Source: CAZVIJ01 sp964626735 (GTDB lineage: Bacteria > Patescibacteriota > Dojkabacteria > JAOAGR01). Taken from it: 20,852 nt of DNA. The stretch spans positions 1 through 20,852 of the forward strand of contig CAZVIJ010000031.1 of the NCBI GenBank assembly GCA_964626735.1, read 5' to 3'. Below, in pieces: positions 1-8,670 of this stretch; positions within the stretch are counted from its first letter, which is position 1, and each line of letters opens with the position of its first letter. The notes below the pieces were generated by a model. The model was not told the DNA's origin and made no database searches. It saw nothing but the letters and a program-made list of their open reading frames with translations. The translations under genes and the position numbers were made by a program.

Positions 1-3000
1 CCCTATATCAGTTCGCTCTTTTTTAGCTTGCGTCTCGAAATCCTCGATAGGCACGACCACGACCAAGTTCTCGGCAAGATGCTCACGTTCGCCGAGCGGA
101 TGATCGCCGCAGGCAATTTTGCCGTTGCCGATGCAGCCCTACGTACGTATGAGATGCACGATGCGGCGTTCGGCGACACTGATTTCTTCCGTCCTCGGCC
201 TTATGACGAATCCGATCCAATGGATCGACGCCTGCTCAGGTACCAGCAAATTAACGATCAAGTATTTCTCCACGTGCATCGCAACAAATTGCGGCTCAGA
301 AACCGAGAAACGAGGGGGATCAACCTCGTATACCAAACAGCGCAGTGGCCTAAGTACGAGGAGACGTTGAAGTTCTCCCCCACATGCCAATATGTAGACA
401 AGGTCATCACGAGAGCGTACGGCGCCCAGACGCAAGAACAATACGCCGCGTGTTGCGTAAATGTTATCGATCGCCTTCACGAGCTTCACGGTTACGGGCA
501 AGATAGGCTTGAGGCGCGCCAGTTCCGAAGAGATGTTGGCTGGCATGATGCCGATCAGAAGGCTGCTTACTACGGCTTACTCGATCAGTTTTTCGGGATG
601 CTTGAGCGGCATATGGAACCGTTCGGTTTGCTGCCCGAAGACGGGCAACCGTGGAGTCCGGAGTTTTTCGCCGATCATGTCGCCGATTTCCGACTATATC
701 CTTATGAATCGATTGGAAGGAACGAGTGGTTTGTGCTCATTATCGAGCATATGCGCGAGCTTTATCAAGATCTGTCGCAGGATGCTTTTAACGGCGAACT
801 CAAGGATATCGAAAAGTATCAGCGTATTGCGCTTCTCACCAGCCAGTTGGCGTACGATCCATCGTTCAGCAGGGCACGATTTCGCTATAACGAGCTCACC
901 ATGACCTTCAGGGATATCGCCCGGAGGTTTTCGCTCGATGGGCAGGAGGAATCCGAGCGGCGGATCAATGCAATTCTCTATCCCGACAATCCTGATGTCC
1001 AGGAACTCAATACCCTTGAGGAACAATTGCATCAAGAATTAGCACTGCCCGAAGTAAGCGTCTTGCTCGAACCGGTCCATGAATCGAGAGAACTGCAAGC
1101 GATCCGCGAAAATCTACCCCCGCAAACGAAACTCTTCGCCGCTTTTCTTGATGAAGTTACTGCAGCCGGGTACGATTCGCTCAAGGATATCGGTGAAGGT
1201 CTGCTTCAAATGCCGTTAATTCGTCAACTGATTTACCGGCTTGATCGGGATGGGTTATCGGCACTGGATGAGCCGATCGCTTTCGATGTATCGATCGGCA
1301 TCTCCGAGCCGCTCCTCAATATGCTTGCCCTTGCCTATAACGGCATCGCGAATACCAGGCTCATGGCGCTCGAGGTACGCGAATCGATGCGAAGCGTTTC
1401 CCTTTTACGTTTTTTCAAAGTCCTCAGCGGATACGAGAAGATGCAAAAACGGCTATGGGAAGATCGCCTAAGGAGGCCGAACGCCGATCCCCATGCTGCT
1501 CCCCCGGAAATTCCTGAGAAGTATTGGAAGCTCGGCTTCCATGAGGGAAGGAAACAGTTGCGGGAAGCACTTGCCCGGTTCAAACTTCCCAAACCATTCT
1601 CCATTTTCGAAAGCGCTGCCGGCTCGTACGATACGCAAGGGATGGGAGAAGTCGCGGAGATGGAGTTGAACCTTCTCTACTACTCTATTCTGCCGCTTTT
1701 TATCGATCATCGGTATCGTCCCGATGTGACGAACTTGGCGATGATGATCGAGGAAATGAAAGAAAGCAGGAATCTTCCGATGCAATGCTCGCTTTCTGCC
1801 GAGATTGCGACTATTTTCTCCAATTTGCTCTTGGCGCGGGAAAGCGGATCGGTTGAAGGCGATACGCCCCACGCCCATATCCTGCTCGTCAATCAAGATT
1901 CAAAAGACGAGCTGCTTGCGACGGATGCCGACCACGATATCGTACTCGTTCGACTCGACGCCCCGACGCACCATGGGCAGTGGGTAGTGTTAGACTACAA
2001 TTTGCCCGATCGGTTGGTCGTATTCAATGACGAAGCCGTGACTTTCGAGGAAATGGTTTGCGTCGAGCGCCATCCCGAGCTGGCGAATCGCGCTTTGCAT
2101 GTACGATTCGACGCCAGCCGAGGCATGGCGTATGACGGCAAGTCATACTACTCTGCCGAAGGTCTTGCTCCCTACGATGCGGTTATGCAATTGCAGCCGG
2201 ACGGCAATCCTGTTCCCGAAGAAATGGTTGCCGACCAATTCCAGCTTTTGGGCGAAGCACTTCTCGCCTTTGAGCTGACTCCGTTCGACATTTCCACGTG
2301 CACCAATGTAATAAACCTCTACGCAATCACGCATGCCTTGGGACTCGATACCAGGAGGGAAAGAGCGAGGAACGACCAGACTGGCGAAGGCATCGATGCA
2401 CCGCATAATGAATATGATATTTCTCTCGAGAAAGCTGCGCTTGCCCTCGATATCATCGTCGCCGACCATTTCCGCATTTACCTGAACCAACTGAAGTACG
2501 AGGCGCGCATTCCGAAAGCGCTTGATGGTCAACCGTTGTTCGATCCTACCGGCAGTTTCGAGAATAATATGAATAACCATATGAATGCGGTATGGATGCA
2601 GTATGTCGTAAACGCGTACCTCGTCGCTCAGCACACCGACAATTGGGTGCTCCAATACGTGTTCGCCCGTGAAGGAAGCGGCATCATCGAAAAGACTAAG
2701 GTTTACGAAGGCGCACTCGACGTGTTCTCCCCCGATTGGAAAGATCAGCTGGTTACCGCGCTCCTCAAGAAACTCACGCAGCATTCGGACTCCTCTCGAG
2801 AGCTTGAGAGAATAAAGTCGGATCTTCACTATTACCGCAATGCCTTTGCTGAAGGCGAGTCGGAAGCGCTTATCGAAGAAATTACGATTCGGCTCGAAGA
2901 AACACGCGAAAAGTCCGATGAGGAAACTTCCCTTACTCAAGTTGCGCCAAATGCGATCATTACCCGGCCCGATGCCTTTCTCGTCACAGCAGGCACGAAA

Positions 3001-3372
3001 GCTACGTACCAGGTACTCTTCGGAGATGAGTTGGATCCCTATCAAAAGCTGGGGCTTGCAATCAGGGAACGATCGACCGCTCTCATGCCAAATCACGTCA
3101 TGGCCGACCAACTCTCTGCGATACGACATACCGAAACTCGTCAGTATGCTCCTTCATACCCGCTCGACCACGCTACCCATGCGAGCATCCAGGCACGGCT
3201 TGAGAATGCGCCAGCCGGTTTGAAGGAAGCGATCTTACGACGTGCCCAACGGCTGGGTGAGCATAGATCTGCTGTGATCGGACTCGTAAAATCGATCGCG
3301 CAAAAAAGAAGGCAAATGAAACGGCAAAAAGCGCTCCTCGCACGAAACGAAAGCGGCTCGGAACAACAGTAA
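1..3372 (+). CDS. Large uncharacterised protein, 5'-partial
   Basis: I do not recognise this family. The frame is open from base 1 to a TAA at 3370-3372. The first possible start is a TTG at 28, with no promoter or ribosome site before it. Most other starts here are ATG codons close to a -10 element, so the true start is probably left of the window. The visible part is over 1,110 residues, is mainly charged and probably helical, and shows no signal peptide, membrane segment, Walker motif or paired-cysteine motif. A segment at about residues 640-700 (from the TTG) reads like beta strands (DIVLVRLDAP, WVVLDYN). The C-terminus is a basic, coiled-coil-like tail (residues about 1090-1107, rich in K, R and Q). 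A cytoplasmic structural or scaffold role is only a guess. It converges on the next gene with 15 bases between stops. Confidence 0.85.
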   Translation, partial: PYISSLFFSLRLEILDRHDHDQVLGKMLTFAERMIAAGNFAVADAALRTYEMHDAAFGDTDFFRPRPYDESDPMDRRLLRYQQINDQVFLHVHRNKLRLRNRETRGINLVYQTAQWPKYEETLKFSPTCQYVDKVITRAYGAQTQEQYAACCVNVIDRLHELHGYGQDRLEARQFRRDVGWHDADQKAAYYGLLDQFFGMLERHMEPFGLLPEDGQPWSPEFFADHVADFRLYPYESIGRNEWFVLIIEHMRELYQDLSQDAFNGELKDIEKYQRIALLTSQLAYDPSFSRARFRYNELTMTFRDIARRFSLDGQEESERRINAILYPDNPDVQELNTLEEQLHQELALPEVSVLLEPVHESRELQAIRENLPPQTKLFAAFLDEVTAAGYDSLKDIGEGLLQMPLIRQLIYRLDRDGLSALDEPIAFDVSIGISEPLLNMLALAYNGIANTRLMALEVRESMRSVSLLRFFKVLSGYEKMQKRLWEDRLRRPNADPHAAPPEIPEKYWKLGFHEGRKQLREALARFKLPKPFSIFESAAGSYDTQGMGEVAEMELNLLYYSILPLFIDHRYRPDVTNLAMMIEEMKESRNLPMQCSLSAEIATIFSNLLLARESGSVEGDTPHAHILLVNQDSKDELLATDADHDIVLVRLDAPTHHGQWVVLDYNLPDRLVVFNDEAVTFEEMVCVERHPELANRALHVRFDASRGMAYDGKSYYSAEGLAPYDAVMQLQPDGNPVPEEMVADQFQLLGEALLAFELTPFDISTCTNVINLYAITHALGLDTRRERARNDQTGEGIDAPHNEYDISLEKAALALDIIVADHFRIYLNQLKYEARIPKALDGQPLFDPTGSFENNMNNHMNAVWMQYVVNAYLVAQHTDNWVLQYVFAREGSGIIEKTKVYEGALDVFSPDWKDQLVTALLKKLTQHSDSSRELERIKSDLHYYRNAFAEGESEALIEEITIRLEETREKSDEETSLTQVAPNAIITRPDAFLVTAGTKATYQVLFGDELDPYQKLGLAIRERSTALMPNHVMADQLSAIRHTETRQYAPSYPLDHATHASIQARLENAPAGLKEAILRRAQRLGEHRSAVIGLVKSIAQKRRQMKRQKALLARNESGSEQQ

Positions 3373-3387
3373 CATCACTTGATTTGG

Positions 3388-4350
3388 CTACATCGTCGGA
3401 TCTACATCGCCGCTCTCTGCCGAATCGAAAACAAGCCCGTATCGCTGCACATTCCGCACGTAGTTTTCTACATGGAATATATTGTGCGAAACCAAGGTTT
3501 CAAAGTCGGTCCAGAAACTTCTCACGAACTGCAGCGATACTTGATACGGCACTCGAATTACCTGTTGCACGCCGTACGTCATTCCGCGAGGATAATATCG
3601 GGCATCTTTTATTACCCACGTTCCATCCCCTACCACGTACGAGAGCTGCGTATTCGCAAAATAAGGATCATGCCCCTGGAGCTCGACATACGTCCTTTCT
3701 CCAGGAATAGTTTGGACTGCATCGAGCTGCGTATCTGCAACAGTATCGCGCATGAAATGGACGATAACGGGATCTTCCCTATTCTCGACACGAAGACCGT
3801 GCGTACGACTGCTATCTTTTACGGTTGTAATCGAAACGCTCTCGATTACATCATGTTTGTCAACATGAATCGCTTCTACCCCTAGCGGCGTCCCCCCAGG
3901 CCCGTGCAATCTCGAATGAATCCGTTGTTCTCCAACTCTTCTAAATCGTGTATACGGACTTACGGTTTCGCCCATGATTACGTGGGGAATATCAACGCCA
4001 AAGATTGGGAAGCTGCCGTTTGCCAATGCATGAAAAACGGCTATCGACCCGGTATAGTTGAGGGATGGATCGAACATGCCGCCGGGCATTACGATTTCCA
4101 TACTGGTAGTATCTTCGGTTACTCCCAGCTTAAGTTTCCTGCCGAAAAGCATTCCTCCCCCTGCATTGACGACGCGAGCTACTTCAAGCGCTTGCGCAAT
4201 GACTCCGTAGGACATCATGGATGCCCGCTCAACGTTTTCACGTTCAGCAAAAGGTATTCCCGCCTCGTCTGCGGTTTCCAAAAGCGACCGCTTGTTGCGA
4301 TCCAATTGATTCGGAGTTCTTGTTGCGGTATTTAATGTCTTGTAATACAT
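3388..4350 (-). CDS. Uncharacterised protein, distant paralogue of the upstream 333-aa protein
   Basis: This is a 320-residue protein of unknown family with no signal peptide or membrane helix. Its start ATG lies 35 bases after the stop of the gene at 4386-5387, so the two probably form an operon. By eye they are homologous. Here residues about 22-75 hold LLE, then RAS, a QA pair and GGGMLFG; the neighbour holds LELA, RAS, QAAQ and GGGLFVY in the same order. Near the C-terminus, DPY...IKD...RG...P matches NPY...IDQ...RG...P in the neighbour. The shared Gly-rich turn suggests a common fold, but I cannot name it. No Shine-Dalgarno sequence is visible before the ATG. I also see no strong -10 close to this start, which fits an internal gene of an operon. 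Confidence 0.85.
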   Translation of the reverse strand: MYYKTLNTATRTPNQLDRNKRSLLETADEAGIPFAERENVERASMMSYGVIAQALEVARVVNAGGGMLFGRKLKLGVTEDTTSMEIVMPGGMFDPSLNYTGSIAVFHALANGSFPIFGVDIPHVIMGETVSPYTRFRRVGEQRIHSRLHGPGGTPLGVEAIHVDKHDVIESVSITTVKDSSRTHGLRVENREDPVIVHFMRDTVADTQLDAVQTIPGERTYVELQGHDPYFANTQLSYVVGDGTWVIKDARYYPRGMTYGVQQVIRVPYQVSLQFVRSFWTDFETLVSHNIFHVENYVRNVQRYGLVFDSAESGDVDPTM

Positions 4351-4385
4351 ACTGTCGATTGCGCGATAAAAATATTTCTTGTCAT

Positions 4386-5387
4386 TTATTCCAACCCTTC
4401 ATATGCTACATCCGCGAGCGTTATATCTTTCGAATAAGCTTCCTGCTCATGGGACGGGAGCAGAATACCCAGCATGAATGCGAAGTTCCAAAGATCGTCA
4501 ACCGAAGGAACTGCTACTGCCACTTCATCCATCGTCATACCATGCTGCAGCCATCGATTCAATTCGAGCCGAATCGGTGCAGTCATATAATGGGACATCC
4601 CTAGCGCATGTTCCGACCTCCCGCGATATTCCTCGTACGTTCGCTGATCTATGATCGCCCGCTCTTCGAGTACCGAGAAGTATGCCCGTGAGGCATAGGG
4701 ATTTTGCTGGTCTACCGTAACCATCTCGCGTATGCCGAACGTACCGGGTTGCGAACCCGAGATTTCTCGTCCTCGTCTCTGATAGTATTCCAGCGTATGT
4801 CCGAGGTTTGGAGATACCGTAACCTTCGTGCCTGTCATAGCGACGCCCGATACGGTTTCGAATCGGTCGATTTCGGAAAGCGTGCCGTTGACGTATTGCA
4901 CATGAAGTCCGCTGGAAATCCCCGCAAGCGGTACGACGGAAGCAACGACTAATCCACTCTCTTTATATTCGACAAGGCATTGCGATCCGATCTCGGGATC
5001 ATCGGGCAGTGACATGCCTCTGAGCCTTCGCGAATCGAAGTCGAAGTACAGAGAAAGAGGAATTGGACTGAACCCAAGCATTTGCTTAAAACCGCTGACT
5101 TTTCCGGGGGCTATGAGGTCTGCCCGATAGCATCGATCTGCTGGCCGGGTAAAGTGCGAAGGATAGACAAATAATCCGCCGCCTTGCGAAAGCAGCGTAA
5201 CGATTTGCGCAGCCTGGTGGATATTAAACGGATATTCGGATGCTCTTCCGACGAGATTTGCGTAATTACCGACATCAACGCGCGGTGTACACTTTCCTGC
5301 CAGCTCCAGCATACCCGAGAGTCGCTTTTCCACGCTATCCGGTCGGGTTGTCAGGTCAATGTCCCTTTCGACAATTACTATAGCCAT
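4386..5387 (-). CDS. Uncharacterised protein, first gene of a paralogous pair
   Basis: This 333-residue protein starts MAIVIVERD. The frame stays open upstream to 5603, but I chose the ATG at 5387 for two reasons. A TGG-TATACT extended -10 ends exactly 6 bases before it, and a longer form would overlap the divergent gene at 5462. The protein has no signal peptide or transmembrane helix. A Gly-rich turn (QGGGLFVYPS, residues about 68-77) and the segment NPYAS...RTYEEYRG...APIRLEL are the parts shared with the 320-aa protein downstream. No catalytic motif is recognisable. It is divergent from the 5462 gene, and the 74-base spacer carries both promoters. Confidence 0.85.
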   Translation of the reverse strand: MAIVIVERDIDLTTRPDSVEKRLSGMLELAGKCTPRVDVGNYANLVGRASEYPFNIHQAAQIVTLLSQGGGLFVYPSHFTRPADRCYRADLIAPGKVSGFKQMLGFSPIPLSLYFDFDSRRLRGMSLPDDPEIGSQCLVEYKESGLVVASVVPLAGISSGLHVQYVNGTLSEIDRFETVSGVAMTGTKVTVSPNLGHTLEYYQRRGREISGSQPGTFGIREMVTVDQQNPYASRAYFSVLEERAIIDQRTYEEYRGRSEHALGMSHYMTAPIRLELNRWLQHGMTMDEVAVAVPSVDDLWNFAFMLGILLPSHEQEAYSKDITLADVAYEGLE

Positions 5388-5393
5388 ACGGGG

Positions 5394-5402
5394 AGTATAC
5401 CA
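5394..5402 (-). promoter_or_regulatory. Extended -10 promoter for the 5387 gene
   Basis: On the minus strand this reads TGG-TATACT, an extended -10 element. Six bases (CCCCGT) separate it from the ATG at 5387. With a normal -10 to +1 distance, transcription would begin at the A of the start codon, which predicts a leaderless mRNA. No good -35 hexamer is evident, as is usual for extended -10 promoters. Confidence 0.6.
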
Positions 5403-5446
5403 AACCGGGCGAACTTCAAAAAACCGCGCATTGTACAGCAGCCGAA

Positions 5447-5455
5447 TGATATAAT
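5447..5455 (+). promoter_or_regulatory. Extended -10 promoter for the 5462 gene
   Basis: The sequence TGA-TATAAT is a consensus extended -10 element. Six bases (ATACCC) follow before the ATG at 5462, so the predicted +1 is the first base of the start codon. There is no room for a Shine-Dalgarno site. It lies back to back with the TATACT promoter of the opposite gene. Confidence 0.65.
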
Positions 5456-5461
5456 ATACCC

Positions 5462-6052
5462 ATGAAATCAATTCAAGGACGACTTGCCCAACTAAGGGAG
5501 ATAGAGACAATGATGCGCGAGAACTTCGATTCGGCTGGAAGAATGAACGGTACACTGCGGCTCGTACGCTATATGCTGGAAACCTATCTTGGCAAAGATG
5601 CATTCATCAACAGCGAAATGTATGCCAGAACGCCGCTTGCCCGTTACGCCCGAGACATGCACCTCGGCATGATCAATACCCACGGCGACAATTCGCTTCG
5701 CATCAGGCTCGCTGATGGTACACGTACGGAGCAGTTTCTCGGCTTTGGAAGAGTTGTGTATGCCTCAGTTCACCCTATTGAAGCGAATCTGGAGCGACAG
5801 CTGCTAGAAACAGAAGCTCTCAAGAAGCAAGGCGCGGAAGATTGGCGGTATGTCGTTACCCTTGCGATGTTGGCACGAGGAGATGCTCCTTACGTTATGC
5901 CCGCTCATAAAGCTCAAAGCGAAGAGTTCGGTGATCCTGGTGAATGGATTGTGCTGCCGAGCCCGCTAGGAATATTTCCCGGCTGGAACGGCGAACGAGT
6001 TCCTCTGCTCTCAGATTGGCGGCCACGAGCTGAAGACTTGGCTACCGAGTAA
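5462..6052 (+). CDS. Uncharacterised protein, first of a tandem paralogous pair
   Basis: This 196-residue protein has no signal peptide, membrane helix or known motif. Residues about 97-187 resemble residues 88-185 of the next gene: RVVYASV...LKKQGAEDWRYVVTLAML aligns with TLVIVSV...LKKAGVTDWHYIVTLSIL, followed in both by a proline-rich segment and a LPxPxG/LPGFAG turn. The N-terminal third is unique and helical. The shared part may be a small alpha/beta domain of unknown role. The start is fixed by the TATAAT six bases upstream. The paralogue lies 46 bases downstream in the same direction, probably in the same transcript. Confidence 0.88.
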   Translation: MKSIQGRLAQLREIETMMRENFDSAGRMNGTLRLVRYMLETYLGKDAFINSEMYARTPLARYARDMHLGMINTHGDNSLRIRLADGTRTEQFLGFGRVVYASVHPIEANLERQLLETEALKKQGAEDWRYVVTLAMLARGDAPYVMPAHKAQSEEFGDPGEWIVLPSPLGIFPGWNGERVPLLSDWRPRAEDLATE

Positions 6053-6098
6053 CTAAACTCGACAAACCATCTATAGCCTGCCCCACAAGCAAAGACCT

Positions 6099-6668
6099 AT
6101 GATCGAACTACCGGAAAACGTAGACCTCGAAAGACTTCAACAAAACATGAACGAGATCGGCAGCGCCCAGCTCGACTTTCTTCATACGTTCGATGTAATC
6201 GATTCTGCCCAGCTCAAGCAGCGGTTCGCGATAGCCGACGCCCTACCCGGTAGCGAGGCAAGCAGGGTATTCCAGGAAGGAATGCTTGCTGTCGTCAATG
6301 CTGAGCGCGGATTATGGGCTCGAACGTTGGAAGGCAAGCGGGCGAAAGCGTTGCCGTTGGGAACGCTTGTCATCGTTTCCGTAGACAGCGTCAAGGATGA
6401 AGCGCTTCTGCAAAAGTTGGAATCTGATCCGAAGCTCAAGAAAGCGGGAGTTACGGACTGGCACTATATCGTAACGCTCTCTATCCTCGATCCGGAGTTT
6501 TCGATGTTGGCTCGCCCGCTGCTCATGCCCACCAAGATGATCGTCGTAGGCGATGACGGCAAAAAGAAGCACGTCAACTTGCTCACCACCCCGGTTACTT
6601 CACGCGTCGTGCTGCCGGGATTTGCAGGCGACGGAATACCGGGCAGCGATATGCATCTCCTGAATTGA
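6099..6668 (+). CDS. Uncharacterised protein, second of a tandem paralogous pair
   Basis: This 189-residue soluble protein belongs to the same unnamed family as the gene just upstream. The conserved core (residues about 88-185) includes the LKKxGxxDWxYxVTL segment and a C-terminal PGFAGDGIPG loop that matches PGWNGERVP in its partner. The Asp-Trp pair and the Gly/Pro-rich end are the best conserved parts, and could mark a ligand or protein interface (inference). No promoter or Shine-Dalgarno site is obvious in the 46-base gap, so expression probably depends on the upstream leaderless promoter. A hairpin follows the stop directly. Confidence 0.87.
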   Translation: MIELPENVDLERLQQNMNEIGSAQLDFLHTFDVIDSAQLKQRFAIADALPGSEASRVFQEGMLAVVNAERGLWARTLEGKRAKALPLGTLVIVSVDSVKDEALLQKLESDPKLKKAGVTDWHYIVTLSILDPEFSMLARPLLMPTKMIVVGDDGKKKHVNLLTTPVTSRVVLPGFAGDGIPGSDMHLLN

Positions 6669-6669
6669 A

Positions 6670-6692
6670 GATTCCCGCATATTGCGGGAATC
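6670..6692. terminator. Perfect 10-bp hairpin between convergent genes
   Basis: GATTCCCGCA and its exact complement TGCGGGAATC flank a 3-base loop (TAT). The hairpin starts 1 base after the stop of the 6099 gene and lies 18 bases before the stop of the opposite 6711 gene. This is the position expected of a bidirectional terminator. The T tract that would make it a textbook intrinsic terminator is weak on both strands, so it may instead act in 3'-end processing or stability. Confidence 0.6.
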
Positions 6693-6710
6693 ATTCTTGC
6701 ATTATACTTC

Positions 6711-8612
6711 TCACTGAACGGTCCACTGGGTCCAGTCGATGTTTCTCCCGCCACCGCTGGCAGCATATTCCATCGGTTTGAAGCCATACATTTTGAACGC
6801 CAAATGTTTCACCCATGCTGCTCGGGTTCTGTCATACCAGACGCCGTCGGAAACCGGATAGTTCGTTTGCAGATACCATTGGTATTCGACCGCCCGCTTG
6901 AGAGCGTCGTCGGAAACATGCCACGGAGTCTTCCCCAAGGGATCTTTGTACCCGAGCCTATCGAGCATCAATGCCTGGGCATACGCTCCTTGCAGTCCTT
7001 CCCACGGATACTGCGTGTAGCCGGGCTTTGCCGATACGCTCGTAGGGCAATTTCCGCCTCGTCCTTGATCGTTCGGCAAGACGCCGTCCGCCAAGAATGC
7101 AGAACTGGTACCGCTGCAATGTGCTCCCTTCGGATTGATACCGACGTAGTTCGTTTCGGAAACTTTCCAATTGCCGCTAAAGCTGTTCGGGTCGAAGGTA
7201 GGTCCGACCGTCGTATCGCCCGCATAGTGTCGGAACGTTAACCATGCCTTATCGAGCTCGGCTTTATCGCCTAGGTATGCTGCTGCGGCAATCCTTGATG
7301 CTCCCGAGAGCGCATTACCGTTGCTGGTCGAGCTATCATGCCCTTCCGAGATATCGCCGGAAAGTTGGGCCTTACCGTTGCTATCGCAATTCTTTCGATG
7401 GCGCATGTAATCGATCCACTTTTGGACCTGTGTTCCCTTGCCGCTCGGATCGTAACCTCCCGTTCTCACGTTGAGGATGTCGGCTGCGACCGCATAACCG
7501 ATCAGGTTCCGGCCGACCGCAAGTCCGCGGGCGCCGAGCGTCGGCGAAGCGCAATACGGATCCGGGTTGTTTTCGGTTCCGATCGCTTCGACAAGTTCGT
7601 TGAGCGCTTTAGTCTTAAGCGTTTCGCTTTGCGTCCTTACCGCAACGAGCGCAAGCCCTACGAGCTTTTCGGGATGGGCAGAATTCTGATCTGACATATT
7701 GGCAGCGCCGATATCGCTATTCGCAACCTTAACCATATCGTTCCAAGTCGTTCCGCTCATGGGAAGCTTCATTATTTCTTCCGCGGATGTCCAGACTCCT
7801 TTGCGCGCTCCAGTTATAGGCGTAGTCGTCGGGATTACGGTCGGCGTCGGTGTTTTTGTCGGCGAAGGTATCGATGTTTGGCTCGGCTTTACCGTTGAGC
7901 TCGGCACTAATGTTGCCGTCGGTTTTACGGTCGGCGTAGGAGACGGCTTAGTCGTTGTCGTCGGCAGTACTGTTGGTTCGGTATCCGATTGGATTACGAG
8001 CATCGGCTTATGATCAGATTCTCGCGAGCCGGCAGCAAATTTATAGCTGCTCGTCGGTTCGATTGCCAACGAAAGCTGCTGGTTTACGACTCCGAGGAAG
8101 GCTTTCGAAATATCAACCTGCATGTCGACTCCCGTCGTTGCCGGATTGAACTGCGCGATTGTCGTCGATAGCCGTGTCGGGCGAGTTTTATAGGTGACGG
8201 TCCCTTCGCTCCAGTCATTCGGATTTGCGATCTTTATATTGATGGCGTTTTTCGTTCCGTCGGTTACATAAAGCTGCAGCTTGATTGATTGGAGCGCCGT
8301 CGTGCTGATGCCGCTCAGGTCGAATTTGAGATACGCGTAACGAACTGGGCTGCCGTCAACGGTAAGGCTTTGGGATGTCCCGAAGTTATCGCCCGGTTTA
8401 TCTTCGTCGACGTATGCATCTTCGTAGGGGTAGAGCGATTTCGATGGCAGCGTCCTTCTCGTTGCGCCCGACCTTGTGTCCAGCGAGGAACGATTGGCCA
8501 GGAATACGGAGACGAGCCCGACAATGAGCACTAAGATAAGTAAGGAGGTGAGGATTAGTTTTGTGGGTTGTATGTTCGTCCGCGAAACGAACATGTTTTT
8601 GGATGATTTCAC
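6711..8612 (-). CDS. Membrane-anchored CBM96/DNRLRE module plus alginate-lyase-like domain
   Basis: This 633-residue envelope protein reads N to C as follows. A short basic head leads into a transmembrane segment (about residues 19-39). Next is a DNRLRE/CBM96-like beta-sandwich (about 64-205; AYVDEDKPGDNFG, YAYLKFDLSGI and a Trp-Ser-Glu-Gly-Thr-Val segment are typical). A Pro/Thr linker follows (about 210-268), then a helical domain (about 272-633) resembling the alpha/alpha-toroid of alginate and polyanion lyases (SNGNALSGASRIAAAAYLGD, WEGLQGAYAQALMLDRLGY). CBM96 modules are associated with alginate binding, so both halves point to uronate polysaccharide. I cannot confirm catalytic residues. 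The start is a GTG at 8612; an ATG at 8594 is an alternative. A TATATT at 8626-8631 may be the -10. Confidence 0.85.
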   Translation of the reverse strand: MKSSKNMFVSRTNIQPTKLILTSLLILVLIVGLVSVFLANRSSLDTRSGATRRTLPSKSLYPYEDAYVDEDKPGDNFGTSQSLTVDGSPVRYAYLKFDLSGISTTALQSIKLQLYVTDGTKNAINIKIANPNDWSEGTVTYKTRPTRLSTTIAQFNPATTGVDMQVDISKAFLGVVNQQLSLAIEPTSSYKFAAGSRESDHKPMLVIQSDTEPTVLPTTTTKPSPTPTVKPTATLVPSSTVKPSQTSIPSPTKTPTPTVIPTTTPITGARKGVWTSAEEIMKLPMSGTTWNDMVKVANSDIGAANMSDQNSAHPEKLVGLALVAVRTQSETLKTKALNELVEAIGTENNPDPYCASPTLGARGLAVGRNLIGYAVAADILNVRTGGYDPSGKGTQVQKWIDYMRHRKNCDSNGKAQLSGDISEGHDSSTSNGNALSGASRIAAAAYLGDKAELDKAWLTFRHYAGDTTVGPTFDPNSFSGNWKVSETNYVGINPKGAHCSGTSSAFLADGVLPNDQGRGGNCPTSVSAKPGYTQYPWEGLQGAYAQALMLDRLGYKDPLGKTPWHVSDDALKRAVEYQWYLQTNYPVSDGVWYDRTRAAWVKHLAFKMYGFKPMEYAASGGGRNIDWTQWTVQ

Positions 8613-8670
8613 GTTTTCTTTCGGAAATATATCTGCCCTAGTGTAGCAGAAATAAAACCTACCATGAAAA

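Noticed and set aside
2143..3129. A 328-codon open frame on the minus strand inside the first gene
   Set aside because: It lies wholly within a longer, continuous gene on the other strand, has no promoter or ribosome site, and its translation looks like a shadow of that coding sequence.
5388..5603. A 72-codon N-terminal extension of the gene at 4386-5387
   Set aside because: It would overlap the divergent gene at 5462 and both promoters; the ATG at 5387 sits 6 bases from an extended -10.
7699..8013. A Val/Gly-repeat open frame on the plus strand
   Set aside because: It is the antisense of the Pro/Thr linker of the lyase-like protein; Pro-Thr codons read backwards give Gly-Val. The same applies to 16000-16263 and 20635-20850.
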